DNA of 64,000 nt from Heyndrickxia coagulans DSM 1 = ATCC 7050 (GTDB lineage Bacteria > Bacillota > Bacilli > Bacillales > Bacillaceae_C). A model generated the notes under the pieces. It did not search any database. It was given only the letters and a program-made list of their open reading frames with translations, and was not told the DNA's origin. Of this stretch, positions 8,877 through 22,569 are shown piece by piece (position 1 is the stretch's first letter; every line of letters starts with the position of its first letter). The stretch lies in the NCBI RefSeq assembly GCF_000290615.1, contig NZ_ALAS01000125.1, positions 1 through 64,000 on the forward strand. The letters are read 5' to 3'. The position numbers were made by a program, and so were the translations under genes.

Positions 8877-9800
8877 ATGCTTTATTTACTTTCATTTCTT
8901 TTGTTGACGGTGACATTTTTATTCGGCATTCACAGGCTGCGGGCCGGGCTGTTTGCCTTATCCGGCGGCCATGCCGGAAATGCACTGAAAAAACTGGCAG
9001 GCAGGCCGCTGTCCGCCATGCTGTTCGGGATGGTTTTGACGGCGCTTTTGCAAAGCAGCTCCGCCGTGATGGTCATCACTGTCGGGCTCGTTTCTGCCGG
9101 AATGCTGACGTTTTCGCAATCGATCGGAATCATTTTGGGCACGAATATTGGCACGACTTTCACGCTCGAATTGCTGACTTTCGACTTCTCCTCTTTGAGC
9201 CTGCCTTTTTTGGGGGCAGGAGCAGTGTTCTATTTTTTCGGAAAAGGCCGCGTCAAAAGCGCCGGTATTATTCTGTTCGGCCTCTCGCTTGTGTTCGGGG
9301 CAATGCGCGGATTTGAGGAGCTTGCCGTGCCGGTATCAAAAACCGCTTTTGTCCAGCATTTGTTTACCGTTTTAAATACCCACCTCTTGTCCGCTTTCTT
9401 ACTCGGAATCTTGCTTTCTGCAGCGATCCAGTCCAGCACCGTGACGATCGGGATGGCGATGGGTTTTCTTGCAGCCGGGGTATTCCCGCTTGAAACCGGA
9501 ATTAGCATCATGCTCGGGGCCAATATCGGGACATGCATCACCGGGCTTCTGGCCAGCATCGGGGCCGGAGAGGAAGCAAGGCTGACGGCATTTACCCATG
9601 TCTGGCTGAATGCCGGAGGGGCGCTTGTTTTCTTGCCTTTCCTGCATGTGCTCGCGGACACTTGCCGAATGCTGTCGGCTAATCCGGAACAACAGCTTGC
9701 CCATGCAAGCCTATTGTTTAATCTTCTATCCTCACTGGCTGTTTTGCCATTTTCCGAAAGATTCGGCCGGTTTATCATCGCTTTGCACGGAAAAAAATAA
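8877..9800 (+). CDS. yqeW: Na/Pi cotransporter family protein YqeW
   Basis: This is a membrane protein of the Na+/phosphate (NptA/PhoU-less) cotransporter family. The 307 residues contain about eight hydrophobic helices arranged as two inverted repeats. Each repeat carries the family motif: QSSSAVMV near residue 60 with GTNIGTT following, and QSSTVTIG near 186 with GANIGTC following. The PhoU-like C-terminal domain of longer members is absent, as in B. subtilis YqeW. A GGGGGGAAGG ribosome binding site precedes the ATG. A perfect terminator begins one base after the stop codon. Confidence 0.93.
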   Translation: MLYLLSFLLLTVTFLFGIHRLRAGLFALSGGHAGNALKKLAGRPLSAMLFGMVLTALLQSSSAVMVITVGLVSAGMLTFSQSIGIILGTNIGTTFTLELLTFDFSSLSLPFLGAGAVFYFFGKGRVKSAGIILFGLSLVFGAMRGFEELAVPVSKTAFVQHLFTVLNTHLLSAFLLGILLSAAIQSSTVTIGMAMGFLAAGVFPLETGISIMLGANIGTCITGLLASIGAGEEARLTAFTHVWLNAGGALVFLPFLHVLADTCRMLSANPEQQLAHASLLFNLLSSLAVLPFSERFGRFIIALHGKK

Positions 9801-9830
9801 AACAACCGGGCTAAAAGCCCGGTTGTTTTT
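9801..9830 (+). terminator. Terminator of yqeW
   Basis: AACAACCGGGC (9801-9811) pairs perfectly with 9817-9827 around TAAAA and ends in a T tract. The A-rich left flank means it may also stop transcripts arriving from mtaB on the other strand. Confidence 0.9.
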
Positions 9831-9974
9831 GCCATGTGCTTCAAAGGGCAGGCATTTTATCCGGAAACTGCCCTGGCCTCTTCAATGCCATTATGCGGCA
9901 CTTTTTTTCCTATTATGGGGCTGCCTTTTATCAGGCGCGCTTTTTCCGGGCAAACACGCCATCCGGTTTTTGCG

Positions 9975-11327
9975 TTACATGGCTTCATTTACGGCCGGCA
10001 TGACGTCGTCCATCACTCTGACGAACTGTGCTTCATTATATGGATACCCAGCTTTTGTGATTTTCACTTTGACGAGTTTTCCAACCATATCCGGGGTGGC
10101 CGGGAAAACGACTTTCAGGTAATTATCGGTATAGCCTTCGTACAGCCCGCTTTCCGGATCTTCTTTGAACGGCTCTTCCGGAATGACTTCAAGCACCTCG
10201 TTTTCAAATTGGGATGCGTATTCTTTTGCCAGCTGGTCGCTTAATACGATCATGCGGTGGACACGTTCATTTTTGATTTCTTCATCAATCTGGTCCTTCA
10301 TTCTGGCAGCAGGCGTACCTGTCCTGGGCGAGTACGGGAAAACATGGAGTTCCGCAAACCGGTGTTCTTTTATGAAATTGTATGTTTCCATAAACTCTTC
10401 TTCCGTTTCACCCGGGAAGCCGACGATGACATCAGAAGTCAGTGCAAGGCCCGGCAATGCTTCTTTCAACTTGGTAATCCGTTCCGCGAACTGGTCCATC
10501 GTATATTTCCGGCGCATTCTTTTCAGCACCGTATCGGAACCGGACTGGATCGGGACATGCATATGGCGGACAACGACTTTCGAATGTTTAATCACACCAA
10601 TCACTTCATCCGTCAGCTGGCTGGCTTCAATAGACGAAATGCGGACGCGTTTCAGCCCCTGCACTTTTTCTTCTAGGTCCCGAAGCAGCATCGCAAGATT
10701 GTAATCTTTTAAATCCTGGCCGTATCCGCCTGTATGAATGCCGGTTAAAACCAGTTCTTTATAGCCTGCATCGACAAGCTGCTGGGCTTGCGCGATGACC
10801 TTTTCAGGATCCCTCGACCGCATCAGGCCGCGCGCCCACGGGATGATGCAAAACGTGCAGAAATTGTTGCAGCCTTCCTGGATTTTCAGGGAAGCCCGGT
10901 GCCGGTCGGTAAAATACGGCACTTCCATTTCTTCATACACACGGTTTTTCATAATATTTTTGACAGCATTGACCGGTTTGCGCTCTTTCAAATACTGTTC
11001 AATATACCCAAGCATTTTGGTGCGGTCCTGTGTGCCGACAACGACATCGACACCGGGAATTTCGAGGATCTCGCCCGGCGATGTCTGCGCATAACAGCCG
11101 GTCACACAAACTACGGCATCCGGGTTTTGCCGGACTGCCCGGCGGATGACCTGACGGCTCTTTTTGTCTCCTGTATTGGTGACCGTGCAAGTATTGATCA
11201 CGTAGACATCGGCATTCGTTTCAAAGTCGGTTCTTTCATAGCCCGCTTGTTTAAACAGCTGCCAAATGGCTTCAGTCTCATAATGGTTCACTTTGCATCC
11301 TAATGTATGGAATGCTACGGTTGACAT
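9975..11327 (-). CDS. mtaB: tRNA-N6-threonylcarbamoyladenosine methylthiotransferase MtaB
   Basis: MtaB is a radical-SAM methylthiotransferase that converts t6A37 to ms2t6A in tRNAs reading ANN codons. The N-terminal UPF0004 domain has its three cluster-binding cysteines, in TLGCKVN, NTCTVTN and TGCYAQ. The radical-SAM motif CNNFCTFC lies near residue 150, and a TRAM domain ends the protein. I start at the ATG at 11327 with GAGGTG upstream, giving 450 residues. It is the last gene of the heat-shock operon, after rsmE. Confidence 0.96.
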   Translation of the reverse strand: MSTVAFHTLGCKVNHYETEAIWQLFKQAGYERTDFETNADVYVINTCTVTNTGDKKSRQVIRRAVRQNPDAVVCVTGCYAQTSPGEILEIPGVDVVVGTQDRTKMLGYIEQYLKERKPVNAVKNIMKNRVYEEMEVPYFTDRHRASLKIQEGCNNFCTFCIIPWARGLMRSRDPEKVIAQAQQLVDAGYKELVLTGIHTGGYGQDLKDYNLAMLLRDLEEKVQGLKRVRISSIEASQLTDEVIGVIKHSKVVVRHMHVPIQSGSDTVLKRMRRKYTMDQFAERITKLKEALPGLALTSDVIVGFPGETEEEFMETYNFIKEHRFAELHVFPYSPRTGTPAARMKDQIDEEIKNERVHRMIVLSDQLAKEYASQFENEVLEVIPEEPFKEDPESGLYEGYTDNYLKVVFPATPDMVGKLVKVKITKAGYPYNEAQFVRVMDDVMPAVNEAM

Positions 11328-11332
11328 CCTCT

Positions 11333-12085
11333 TCACCTCATTAATTCAAAATGGTAACTTATGGCAGAAAGTACATATAACGGCGCCGTCTCCGCCCGCA
11401 AAATGCGCGGGCCTAAGCTGCAGGATACGAATCCGGCTGCTTCAAGCCTGCGGATTTCATCAAGGGATAGGCCCCCTTCCGGCCCGAAAACGGCCAGTAC
11501 ATTGCCGCCTTCCGATATGTTCGACAATACTTCCGCAAACCGGTGCCGTTCCCCTTCTTTTGCATTTTCTTCAAAAGCAACCAGCTTATATTGATATGTA
11601 TGGCTTTCTTCGATCAGCTGCTGGAAAGAAACAGGGGGGCTGATTTCGGGCAAGTGGCTGCGGTGCGACTGTTCTGCGGCTTCCCGGGCAATCTTTTGCC
11701 AGCGTTCGCGTTTTTTTGCTTCTTTCTTTGTGTCCCATTTTACAACGGATCTTTCCGCAATGAAAGGCAAAAAATGAAAGGCACCCAGCTCGGTTCCCTT
11801 TTGGATGATCCATTCCAGTTTATCCGCTTTCGGAAGGCCGCATGATACAGTAACATGGACCGGAAGCTCTTTTACGGCGGTTTCCCATCCGGTAATCCGG
11901 GCCATAACGGCATCGCCTGTGATTTCCCCGATTTCGCAAATGCACACTTTTTCATCTGAAAATACACCATAAAAGCGGCTTCCGGCGGACATTCTCATGA
12001 CGCGCGCGATATGATGGTAATTTTCGCCGTCCAGGCGGATTTCCTGCTCCCCCCGATACGGCCGGTTTAAAAAATAACGCTGCAT
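11333..12085 (-). CDS. rsmE: 16S rRNA m3U1498 methyltransferase RsmE
   Basis: RsmE methylates N3 of U1498 in 16S rRNA and belongs to the SPOUT class. The 250-residue protein has an N-terminal PUA-like region (YHHIARVMRMSAG) and the SPOUT knot near the end, with GPEGGLSLDEI and the SAM-binding segment LGPRILRAETAPLYVLSAI. It is packed six bases after prmA and five bases before mtaB. The TPR of the heat-shock unit thus ends in rRNA and tRNA modification genes. Confidence 0.96.
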   Translation of the reverse strand: MQRYFLNRPYRGEQEIRLDGENYHHIARVMRMSAGSRFYGVFSDEKVCICEIGEITGDAVMARITGWETAVKELPVHVTVSCGLPKADKLEWIIQKGTELGAFHFLPFIAERSVVKWDTKKEAKKRERWQKIAREAAEQSHRSHLPEISPPVSFQQLIEESHTYQYKLVAFEENAKEGERHRFAEVLSNISEGGNVLAVFGPEGGLSLDEIRRLEAAGFVSCSLGPRILRAETAPLYVLSAISYHFELMR

Positions 12086-12091
12086 GGCCTC

Positions 12092-13030
12092 TCACCCGCG
12101 CTTTGCCATGAGCGCAACCCAGTCTTCCATGACCATCGTTTCTTCAATCGTGAAGCCGGAAGAAGTGAGCGCATCCACGACAAGGTCCTTTTTTTGCCGA
12201 ATGATGCCGGAAGCAATAAAACGGCCGCCCGGTTTGACATGCCCGAATGCCTCTTCAGCAAAACGGGCGATCACTTCAGCAAGAATATTGGCCACCATCA
12301 CATCGGCTTGCCCGCTTACGCCTTTCAACAAATCATTTTGTTTGACAGTTACCCGGTTTTGGACTTTATTGAGTTTCACATTGAGCGTAGCCGCACGGAC
12401 CGCCACCTCGTCCAGATCAAGCGCAAGCACCCGCCCTGCTCCGAGCAGGGCGCTGGCAATGCTTAACACGCCGGAACCGGTGCCGACATCAATGACCGTG
12501 TCGCCCGGTTTTACCGTCCGTTCTAATGCCTGGATGCACATGACCGTGGTCGGATGGGTACCGGTGCCGAACGCCATGCCGGGGTCCAATTCAATGATCA
12601 GCTCATCGCTTGATACCGGCTCATAGTTTTCCCACGTCGGCACAATCGTAAATTTTTCGGATATTTTCACGGGATTGTAGTATTTTTTCCATGCCGTTGC
12701 CCATTCTTCTTCATGCACTTCGCTGATCGTCACCTTGTTCGGGCCGATATCAATATCAAAAGTGGCCAGATTGGTAATCGCCTGTTTGATTTCCTCGACG
12801 GTTTCACCTAAAAAGCTGTTTACGGGCAGGTACGCTTTAATGATGACCCCTTCTTCCGGAAAATCGTCCGGATCCAGTTCATAAATTTCACCGAACCGGT
12901 CGTCATGCTCTTTCAGCAGCTCATCCGAGTCCTCGATCACAATCCCGCCGGCGCCCGCTTCATACAAAATATTCGAAATCGGATCCACCGCTTCGTTCGT
13001 GGTGTGGATCATAATTTCCGACCATTTCAT
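12092..13030 (-). CDS. prmA: Ribosomal protein L11 methyltransferase
   Basis: PrmA trimethylates ribosomal protein L11. The 312-residue protein starts [20 protein letters not shown], and its N-terminal L11-recognition domain is followed by a class I SAM domain. The SAM-binding motif is [13 protein letters not shown] near residue 180, preceded by [14 protein letters not shown], the typical PrmA loop. VANILAEVI is the NPPY-like catalytic segment. It sits 22 bases after dnaJ in the hrcA operon, the standard Bacillus arrangement. Confidence 0.96.
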   Translation of the reverse strand: MKWSEIMIHTTNEAVDPISNILYEAGAGGIVIEDSDELLKEHDDRFGEIYELDPDDFPEEGVIIKAYLPVNSFLGETVEEIKQAITNLATFDIDIGPNKVTISEVHEEEWATAWKKYYNPVKISEKFTIVPTWENYEPVSSDELIIELDPGMAFGTGTHPTTVMCIQALERTVKPGDTVIDVGTGSGVLSIASALLGAGRVLALDLDEVAVRAATLNVKLNKVQNRVTVKQNDLLKGVSGQADVMVANILAEVIARFAEEAFGHVKPGGRFIASGIIRQKKDLVVDALTSSGFTIEETMVMEDWVALMAKRG

Positions 13031-13052
13031 GAACGCCTCACTCCATTCCTGT

Positions 13053-14189
13053 TTAGTCCCCTTTAAATGCCCGTTTCATTTTGTCAAAAAAATTGCTGCT
13101 TTGTTCATCCGGGACCTCTCCACTCGCTTCGGCGAATTCGCGCAAAAGTTGTTTTTGCCGTTCGGTAAGCTTCCTTGGGGTGACAATTCTCGCGATGACA
13201 TGCTGGTCGCCGGTGCCGTGCCCGTGGACATTCGGCACGCCTTTCCCGCGCAGCCTGAATTTTGTGCCGGATTGTGTGCCGGCCGGAATTTTCAATTTTA
13301 CTTTCCCGTGCAACGTCGGCACTTCGATTTCATCGCCTAAAGCAGCCTGGGTAAAAGTAATCGGGATTTCGCAGTAGATGTCGTCGCCGTCCCGTTCGAA
13401 CAGTTCATGCGGCCGGACGTGGAAAATGATGTACAGGTCGCCGGCCGGTCCGCCGTTTATGCCCGGTTCGCCCTGGCCTGCAACGCGGAGCTGCTGCCCG
13501 TCGTCGATGCCGGCCGGAATTTTGACATGAATTTTGCGGCGTTTTTTCACTCTTCCGGTACCGCCGCAAGTTTTGCATTTGTCTGTAATGATCTTGCCGG
13601 TACCGCCGCAGTAATGGCATACCCTGCGGTTCACAATCCGGCCGAACGGTGTCTGTTGCTCAGTATTGAGCTGTCCGGTTCCGTGGCAGTGCGGGCATTC
13701 TTTCGGATGCGTCCCCGGTTTTGCCCCGGTTCCGTGGCAGGTATTACAAGTTTCCTCGCGCGGAATCTGGATGTCCGTCTCTTTCCCGAAAACCGCCTCC
13801 TCAAATTCAAGCGTCATCGTATATTGCAAATCAGCCCCCTGCCTTGGCGCATTCGGGTCATTTCTTCTGCCGCCGCCAAAGAATGTGCTGAAAATATCTT
13901 CGAAACCGAAACTGTCAAAATCCGAGCTGCTGAATCCGCCAAAACCGTTTCCGCCCCCGAAGCCCTGGTTCGGCCCTGCATGCCCGAACTGGTCATATTG
14001 AGCGCGTTTCTGGTCATCGCTCAACACTTCGTACGCTTCCTGGATTTCCTTGAATTTTTCTGCAGCATCAGGCGCTTTGTTAATATCCGGGTGGTATTTT
14101 TTGGAAAGCTTGCGGTACGCTTTTTTTATCTCGTCTTTCGATGCATCTTTCGCGACGCCCAACACTTCATAGTAATCCCGTTTACTCAT
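13053..14189 (-). CDS. dnaJ: Chaperone protein DnaJ
   Basis: DnaJ is the Hsp40 co-chaperone that stimulates DnaK ATPase activity. In order, the 378-residue protein has the J domain with HPD at about 33-35 (KKYHPDINK), a Gly/Phe-rich linker ([16 protein letters not shown]), four CxxCxGxG zinc repeats at about residues 145-215, and the two beta-barrel substrate-binding domains. All four zinc repeats are intact. It is separated from dnaK by 131 bases that contain a strong hairpin, so DnaJ is likely made at a lower level than DnaK. Confidence 0.98.
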   Translation of the reverse strand: MSKRDYYEVLGVAKDASKDEIKKAYRKLSKKYHPDINKAPDAAEKFKEIQEAYEVLSDDQKRAQYDQFGHAGPNQGFGGGNGFGGFSSSDFDSFGFEDIFSTFFGGGRRNDPNAPRQGADLQYTMTLEFEEAVFGKETDIQIPREETCNTCHGTGAKPGTHPKECPHCHGTGQLNTEQQTPFGRIVNRRVCHYCGGTGKIITDKCKTCGGTGRVKKRRKIHVKIPAGIDDGQQLRVAGQGEPGINGGPAGDLYIIFHVRPHELFERDGDDIYCEIPITFTQAALGDEIEVPTLHGKVKLKIPAGTQSGTKFRLRGKGVPNVHGHGTGDQHVIARIVTPRKLTERQKQLLREFAEASGEVPDEQSSNFFDKMKRAFKGD

Positions 14190-14242
14190 TTCTTCTCACT
14201 CCCGAAACGTTCACATAAAGGTAATTGTAGCATTCGCATAAG

Positions 14243-14284
14243 AAAAAAGTCAAAGCCGAGAATAGACCAGACTTTGACTTTTTT
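14243..14284 (-). terminator. Intra-operon terminator between dnaK and dnaJ
   Basis: A 13-bp stem (14243-14255 with 14272-14284) has A- and T-rich ends and a 16-base loop. It lies 37 bases past the dnaK stop codon. Partial termination between dnaK and dnaJ is known in B. subtilis. Confidence 0.8.
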
Positions 14285-14320
14285 CCTGGCTCATTGAAAA
14301 ATGGCCATATTGTTTTATCG

Positions 14321-16844
<2,524 letters not shown>

Positions 16845-16869
16845 GAGCGTTCACCCCCTTTAAAATGAG

Positions 16870-16946
16870 ACGGGCATAAAAAAGCCCAGTAAGAAAGGAC
16901 TTAAAGCATGTGCCCGCGCTTTAAGCCTCCCTACCCAATATGCCCG
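16870..16946 (-). other. Nested hairpin between hrcA and grpE
   Basis: The outer arms ACGGGCAT (16870-16877) and ATGCCCGT (16939-16946) are perfect complements. Inside them, CTTAAAGC (16900-16907) pairs with GCTTTAAG (16918-16925). There is no U tract, so it looks like a stable intercistronic RNA structure, not a terminator. It fills nearly all the space between hrcA and grpE and could mark a processing site or shield the grpE end. Confidence 0.6.
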
Positions 16947-16952
16947 TATTGC

Positions 16953-17981
16953 CTATCTGTCATACAATTTCGTCAAGGCGTTGGTCATATCATTGCTCAA
17001 GAAATCCACTATACTGATGACACGTGAATATTCCATGCGCGTAGGGCCCAAAATTGCAATTTTGCCGACCGGCTGGTCACCGATCGAATAAGTGGCTGTA
17101 ATCATGCTGCAATCTACCATCTCGGAAATCTGGTTTTCTCTCCCGATTTTTACGTGAATGCCACTCGGCACGCGTTTGACCAGGTCATAAAAACTGTCTT
17201 CCCGTTCTATCATATCAAAAAGGGTCCGGACTTTCTCGAGGTCATGGAACTCCGGCTGGTTCAAAATATTGGCTTTCCCGCCGACAAAAAGTTTATCATG
17301 CCGGTTTTCGTTAAACATGCTGATCACGGTCTTCAGGATCGATTCATAGTTTTCAGTATGGCTGCGCAAAATGTCAGCGACTTCCTTATATATTTTATCC
17401 TCTAAATCCGGAATCGGCACATTGGCCAGCCGTTCGTTAAAAATATTGACCATTTTTTCCAGCTCGCCCGGGCGGAATCCTTCCGGCAGCGAAACCGTCT
17501 TGTTCTCCACGCGGCCGGTATCGGTAATCATAATGGCAACCGCCGTTTTTTCATTCAGCGGGACGATCTGCATATTTTTCAGTTTCGTATCTTTGACTTC
17601 CGGGCCAAGCAGAATCGCCGTGTAATTCGTCATTTCGGAAAGAATTTGGGCGGACTTTTTCACAAGCTCTTCCATTTCATCTATTTTTTCGGCAAAAATC
17701 GAATGAAGCTGCGAAATGTCTGCCGGTCCCAGTTTTTGTGGCGACAGAAGGTGATCGACATAATAACGGTACCCTTTTTCAGAAGGCACCCTACCGGATG
17801 ACGTATGTGTTTTTTCAATAAACCCGAGTTCCTCAAGATCCGCCATTTCATTCCGGATCGTAGCGGAACTGAAGGAAATGCCGTTTTTCTTGGAAAGCGT
17901 CCTGGAACCTACCGGCTGGGCGGAACGAATAAAGTCATCAATGATCACTTGCAAAATCAACAGCTGACGATCAGTTAACAA
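16953..17981 (-). CDS. hrcA: Heat-inducible transcription repressor HrcA
   Basis: HrcA binds CIRCE operators and represses class I heat-shock genes, with GroEL as cofactor. The 342-residue protein starts [20 protein letters not shown], with a winged-helix domain containing VGSRTLSKK and [16 protein letters not shown]. The C-terminal GAF-like dimer domain follows. The TTG at 17981 is the start, as the B. subtilis N-terminus MLTNRQ requires. A CIRCE element lies 16 bases upstream, so the operon is autoregulated. Confidence 0.98.
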   Translation of the reverse strand: MLTDRQLLILQVIIDDFIRSAQPVGSRTLSKKNGISFSSATIRNEMADLEELGFIEKTHTSSGRVPSEKGYRYYVDHLLSPQKLGPADISQLHSIFAEKIDEMEELVKKSAQILSEMTNYTAILLGPEVKDTKLKNMQIVPLNEKTAVAIMITDTGRVENKTVSLPEGFRPGELEKMVNIFNERLANVPIPDLEDKIYKEVADILRSHTENYESILKTVISMFNENRHDKLFVGGKANILNQPEFHDLEKVRTLFDMIEREDSFYDLVKRVPSGIHVKIGRENQISEMVDCSMITATYSIGDQPVGKIAILGPTRMEYSRVISIVDFLSNDMTNALTKLYDR

Positions 17982-17996
17982 CTTCCATCACCCCTG

Positions 17997-18023
17997 TTAG
18001 CACTCCATATAAACGAGTGCTAA
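17997..18023 (-). promoter_or_regulatory. CIRCE operator (HrcA binding site)
   Basis: TTAGCACTC, nine bases, GAGTGCTAA: a perfect match to the CIRCE consensus. It lies 16 bases before hrcA, inside the transcribed leader or over the start point. Confidence 0.98.
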
Positions 18024-18063
18024 TTTATATAAATAAATTAACAAAATCCCCTGTTGTTGTCAA
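18024..18063 (-). promoter_or_regulatory. Promoter region of the hrcA operon
   Basis: A consensus -35 TTGACA is at 18058-18063. The -10 is not clear-cut: TAATTT sits at the canonical 17-base spacing, and the AT-rich TATATAAATT directly before CIRCE is an alternative. Sigma-A is expected because CIRCE controls vegetative promoters. Confidence 0.65.
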
Positions 18064-18080
18064 TATATTTACTTTGCCCG

Positions 18081-19214
<1,134 letters not shown>

Positions 19215-19258
19215 TCCATCACAACCTTATTTGTTTTCATCACGGGCATGTCCCGGGG

Positions 19259-19292
19259 AAAAGGAGCGCGCGGACAGCCGCCAATCCGCTCC
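19259..19292 (-). terminator. Terminator of lepA
   Basis: GGAGCG (19263-19268) pairs with CGCTCC (19287-19292), with an inner CGGA/TCCG extension, followed on the minus strand by TTTTCC. It lies just past the lepA stop codon and before hemW. Confidence 0.55.
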
Positions 19293-19305
19293 CTGCCCGC
19301 CCCGG

Positions 19306-21141
19306 TTATTTTTTCGGGGTATCGTCCATCTTCAGCACAGCCATAAACGCTTCCTGCGGGATTTCAACAGAACCGACCTGCTTCATCCTTTTCTTGCCCT
19401 CTTTTTGCTTTTCAAGCAGTTTCCGTTTCCGGGAAATGTCCCCGCCGTAACATTTTGAAAGCACGTTTTTGCGCAATGCTTTAATATTGGAACGCGCAAT
19501 AATTTTCTGGCCGACTGCCGCCTGTACAGGCACTTCAAACTGCTGGCGCGGGATGAGTTCTTTTAATCTTTCGACAATCGTCTTGCCGCGTTCGTACGCA
19601 AAGTCGCGGTGGACGATGAAACTGAGGGCGTCCACTTTTTCCCCGTTTAATAAAATATCCATTTTTACGAGATTGGACTGTTTGTAGCCGATCAATTCGT
19701 AATCAAAAGAAGCATACCCTTTTGTGCTTGATTTCAGCTGGTCAAAAAAGTCGTATACAATCTCGGAGAGCGGGATTTCATAAATGACATTAACGCGGAT
19801 ATCATCGAGGTACTGCATATCGATAAAATCGCCGCGCTTTGCCTGGGCAATTTCCATCACTGCGCCGACATAATCGTTCGGGACCATAATGGACGCGCGC
19901 ACGTACGGCTCTTCGATATATTCGATTTTCTGCGGTTCCGGCAAATTCGCCGGGTTATCAACCGTCACTTCACTGCCGTCCGTCAGTTTGGCTTTATAAA
20001 TGACGCTTGGCGCGGTGGTAATGAGATCAATGTTGAATTCGCGTTCCAGCCGCTCCTGGATGATTTCCATATGCAGGAGCCCGAGAAAACCGCAACGGAA
20101 ACCGAAACCGAGCGCCTGCGACGTTTCCGGCTCATATTGCAGCGACGAATCATTTAACTCCAGCTTTTCAAGGGCATCCCGCAAATCATTGAATTTCGCG
20201 CTGTCTACCGGATACAGGCCGCAGTAAACCATCGGATTCATCCGCCGGTAACCAGGAAGTGCTTCTTTTGCAGGGTTTTCGGCGCCCGTAATCGTATCGC
20301 CGACGCGCGTGTCTTTTACATTTTTAATTGATGCCGTTAGAAACCCGACATCACCGACGGTTAATTCGTCTATGTACAACGGTTTCGGGGTGCTTACGCC
20401 GAGCGCTGTCACTTCAAATTCCTTGCCGGTTGACATCATTTTAATCTTATCCCCGACTTTGACGGAGCCTTCCATTACACGGATATAGGCGATAACGCCG
20501 CGGTACGGATCATACAGCGAGTCAAAAATAAGCGCCTTCAGCGGGGCGTCCGGATCTCCTTCAGGCGCCGGCACTTTTTCGACAACTTGTTCAAGAATAT
20601 CTTCAATCCCAATCCCGGCTTTAGCGGAAGCAAGAACGGCCTCCGACGCATCAAGGCCGATCACATCCTCTATTTCCTGCTGGACGCGTTCCGGATCGGC
20701 GGAAGGCAGGTCAATTTTATTGATGACCGGGATAATTTCAAGATTGTTATCCAGCGCAAGATAAACATTTGCAAGCGTCTGCGCCTCCACCCCCTGCGCG
20801 GCATCGACGACGAGTACCGCCCCTTCACAGGCGGCAAGGCTGCGTGACACTTCATATGTAAAGTCTACATGTCCCGGAGTATCAATCAAATGGAGAATGT
20901 ATTCTTCCCCGTCATTTGCTTTATAGTTCAGCCGGACGGCATTTAATTTAATCGTAATTCCGCGTTCCCGTTCCAGTTCCATCGAATCGAGGAGCTGGTC
21001 CTTCATTTCGCGCTTGCTCAGCGCGTGGGTCTTTTCCAGAATGCGGTCGGCCAAAGTCGACTTGCCATGGTCGATATGTGCAATAATGGAAAAGTTGCGG
21101 ATCCTCCTCTGCCTGTCTAATTTTTCTTCACGGTTCATCAT
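19306..21141 (-). CDS. lepA: Elongation factor 4 (LepA)
   Basis: LepA is a ribosome-bound translational GTPase implicated in initiation or back-translocation. The 611-residue protein has the G1 motif [13 protein letters not shown] near residue 21, the switch [10 protein letters not shown] and NKIDLP. Domains II, III and V match EF-G, and the LepA-specific C-terminal domain ends [20 protein letters not shown]. The ATG at 21141 is followed at once by a second ATG. Length is standard for the family. Confidence 0.98.
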   Translation of the reverse strand: MMNREEKLDRQRRIRNFSIIAHIDHGKSTLADRILEKTHALSKREMKDQLLDSMELERERGITIKLNAVRLNYKANDGEEYILHLIDTPGHVDFTYEVSRSLAACEGAVLVVDAAQGVEAQTLANVYLALDNNLEIIPVINKIDLPSADPERVQQEIEDVIGLDASEAVLASAKAGIGIEDILEQVVEKVPAPEGDPDAPLKALIFDSLYDPYRGVIAYIRVMEGSVKVGDKIKMMSTGKEFEVTALGVSTPKPLYIDELTVGDVGFLTASIKNVKDTRVGDTITGAENPAKEALPGYRRMNPMVYCGLYPVDSAKFNDLRDALEKLELNDSSLQYEPETSQALGFGFRCGFLGLLHMEIIQERLEREFNIDLITTAPSVIYKAKLTDGSEVTVDNPANLPEPQKIEYIEEPYVRASIMVPNDYVGAVMEIAQAKRGDFIDMQYLDDIRVNVIYEIPLSEIVYDFFDQLKSSTKGYASFDYELIGYKQSNLVKMDILLNGEKVDALSFIVHRDFAYERGKTIVERLKELIPRQQFEVPVQAAVGQKIIARSNIKALRKNVLSKCYGGDISRKRKLLEKQKEGKKRMKQVGSVEIPQEAFMAVLKMDDTPKK

Positions 21142-21236
21142 TTACCTTCACTCCTGTATTCGGCACATGTACACTATTTCTGATTATATCAGCAGGAAAG
21201 CGCGACTTCAACGAAAAATGATCAGCCGCGCATCGC

Positions 21237-21272
21237 AAAAAAAAGAACCGCCTGTCAAGACGGCTAACGGTT
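21237..21272 (-). terminator. Terminator overlapping the spoIIP stop
   Basis: AACC-GCC (21246-21252) pairs with GGC...GGTT (21262-21264 and 21269-21272) around TGTCAAGAC with a small bulge. It is followed on the minus strand by eight U. The stem covers the spoIIP stop codon. Confidence 0.7.
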
Positions 21273-22466
21273 TCCTGATTGCCCGCTCCCGGCGCCGTTT
21301 ACACTGTCCGCCTGCCAGTAATACCCGGCGAACACATCGGCAAAAACATCCATTGTCCGGTACATTTCTTCAAAAGTATTATCCACACCGCCGACTTCAA
21401 TCAAAAAAGCATTTCCCGATAAGTCCTGGTTGAATTTTCCGTTGGTCGACGCCCCTTTTTTCAAAATGACCCCCCTTGACAGATTTTTATACTTCTTTTT
21501 GATCAAGTTGTGCAAATCCTCAGCCAGCTTTGCATTCTTTTCCCAGTTCGGGTTTTCCCCGCCGATTACAAAAGCGATTTTCGCATACGATTTTCCATTG
21601 ATGGTAACGGTCGTATCTTTTTTTCTTCTCGAATCGCGGTGGATATCAATAAAATATTGAAGGTCGCGATCGTTTCTCATCGCCGATTCGACGACGGTGC
21701 GCGATCCCTGGTAAGACTGGTAATACTGCATATGGTTTTTCTCAAGCAGCTTTAAAACATCGGTCGTATTTGCCTCTGCGCCAATTCCCTTGTCCTCGAG
21801 ATCTTCAGCGAGCCTCTCCCCGACTTTTGTTACGTTGATCTTCGAATGCTGGGCAAGGTCGGGATTCGTGACGCCTTTTAAATACGGCAGATAGGACTCA
21901 TGTGTATGGGTAAAATAAATCAACACCCGTTTCTTGCCGCCCGTTGTCCGCCCGGGCCGCCGTTTTGCATCGTCCGCACCGCCTTTTTCCTCGATTTTTT
22001 CCGTATTTTGTGTGGCCGGGTCTTTCGCTTGCAAGGCGCTGTCAGGCGGGACGGATTCAATCGGCATATTGGTATAGTCAGCGCCGTCTCCGGCAACAAG
22101 TATTTTGCTGTCAAAGATTTCAAATCCTGGCAGTTCACGCCCGAGAAAGCTGCGCGGATCTTCAAAGCGGATGTTGGTGAGCATTTCAAAAACAAGATTG
22201 CCGACCGGCCGCTCGTCCGTATCCGGAAAATGGTGCACAAGCAGCTGGCTGTCCGACAGCAGGTACTTGTACAATGTTTTGCTTGAAAGATGCTTTGCGG
22301 CTTCATTGACGGCTGAAGAGGAAACCCGGTAACCCGGCTTCAAAGACGTCAGCGTGCCAATTAAGATGACAACAAGCACAAGGGACAGGATGACTATGGA
22401 GATAAGGCGTATCACACTGGTCAGATTCAATATAAAAAAATGGCTGGAATGCCTGCCGCTTTTCAT
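21264..22466 (-). CDS. spoIIP: Stage II sporulation protein P
   Basis: SpoIIP is the amidase/endopeptidase of the SpoIIDMP peptidoglycan-degrading machine that drives engulfment. The 400-residue protein has an N-terminal membrane anchor (about residues 16-40, LISIVILSLVLVVILIG). The amidase core contains FTHTHESYLPYL with the zinc histidine, DIHRDSRRKK and NAFLIEVGGVDNT with the catalytic glutamate. It ends in a Gly/Ser-rich tail. It lies between gpr and lepA, the usual Bacillus order. Confidence 0.97.
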   Translation of the reverse strand: MKSGRHSSHFFILNLTSVIRLISIVILSLVLVVILIGTLTSLKPGYRVSSSAVNEAAKHLSSKTLYKYLLSDSQLLVHHFPDTDERPVGNLVFEMLTNIRFEDPRSFLGRELPGFEIFDSKILVAGDGADYTNMPIESVPPDSALQAKDPATQNTEKIEEKGGADDAKRRPGRTTGGKKRVLIYFTHTHESYLPYLKGVTNPDLAQHSKINVTKVGERLAEDLEDKGIGAEANTTDVLKLLEKNHMQYYQSYQGSRTVVESAMRNDRDLQYFIDIHRDSRRKKDTTVTINGKSYAKIAFVIGGENPNWEKNAKLAEDLHNLIKKKYKNLSRGVILKKGASTNGKFNQDLSGNAFLIEVGGVDNTFEEMYRTMDVFADVFAGYYWQADSVNGAGSGQSGNR

Positions 22467-22569
22467 CGTCCCACCCTTTCCAATCGATTCTATTACATTC
22501 TATGAATCTCATGGAAGAATAGAACACCGAAAAGAAGAGGCACCCCCGGGTTATGGCGGCGCCTGTAAC

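Noticed and set aside
13407-14297. 296-codon open frame opposite dnaJ
   Set aside because: Its openness follows from codon bias and the Gly/Cys-rich dnaJ sequence on the other strand; no domain seen.
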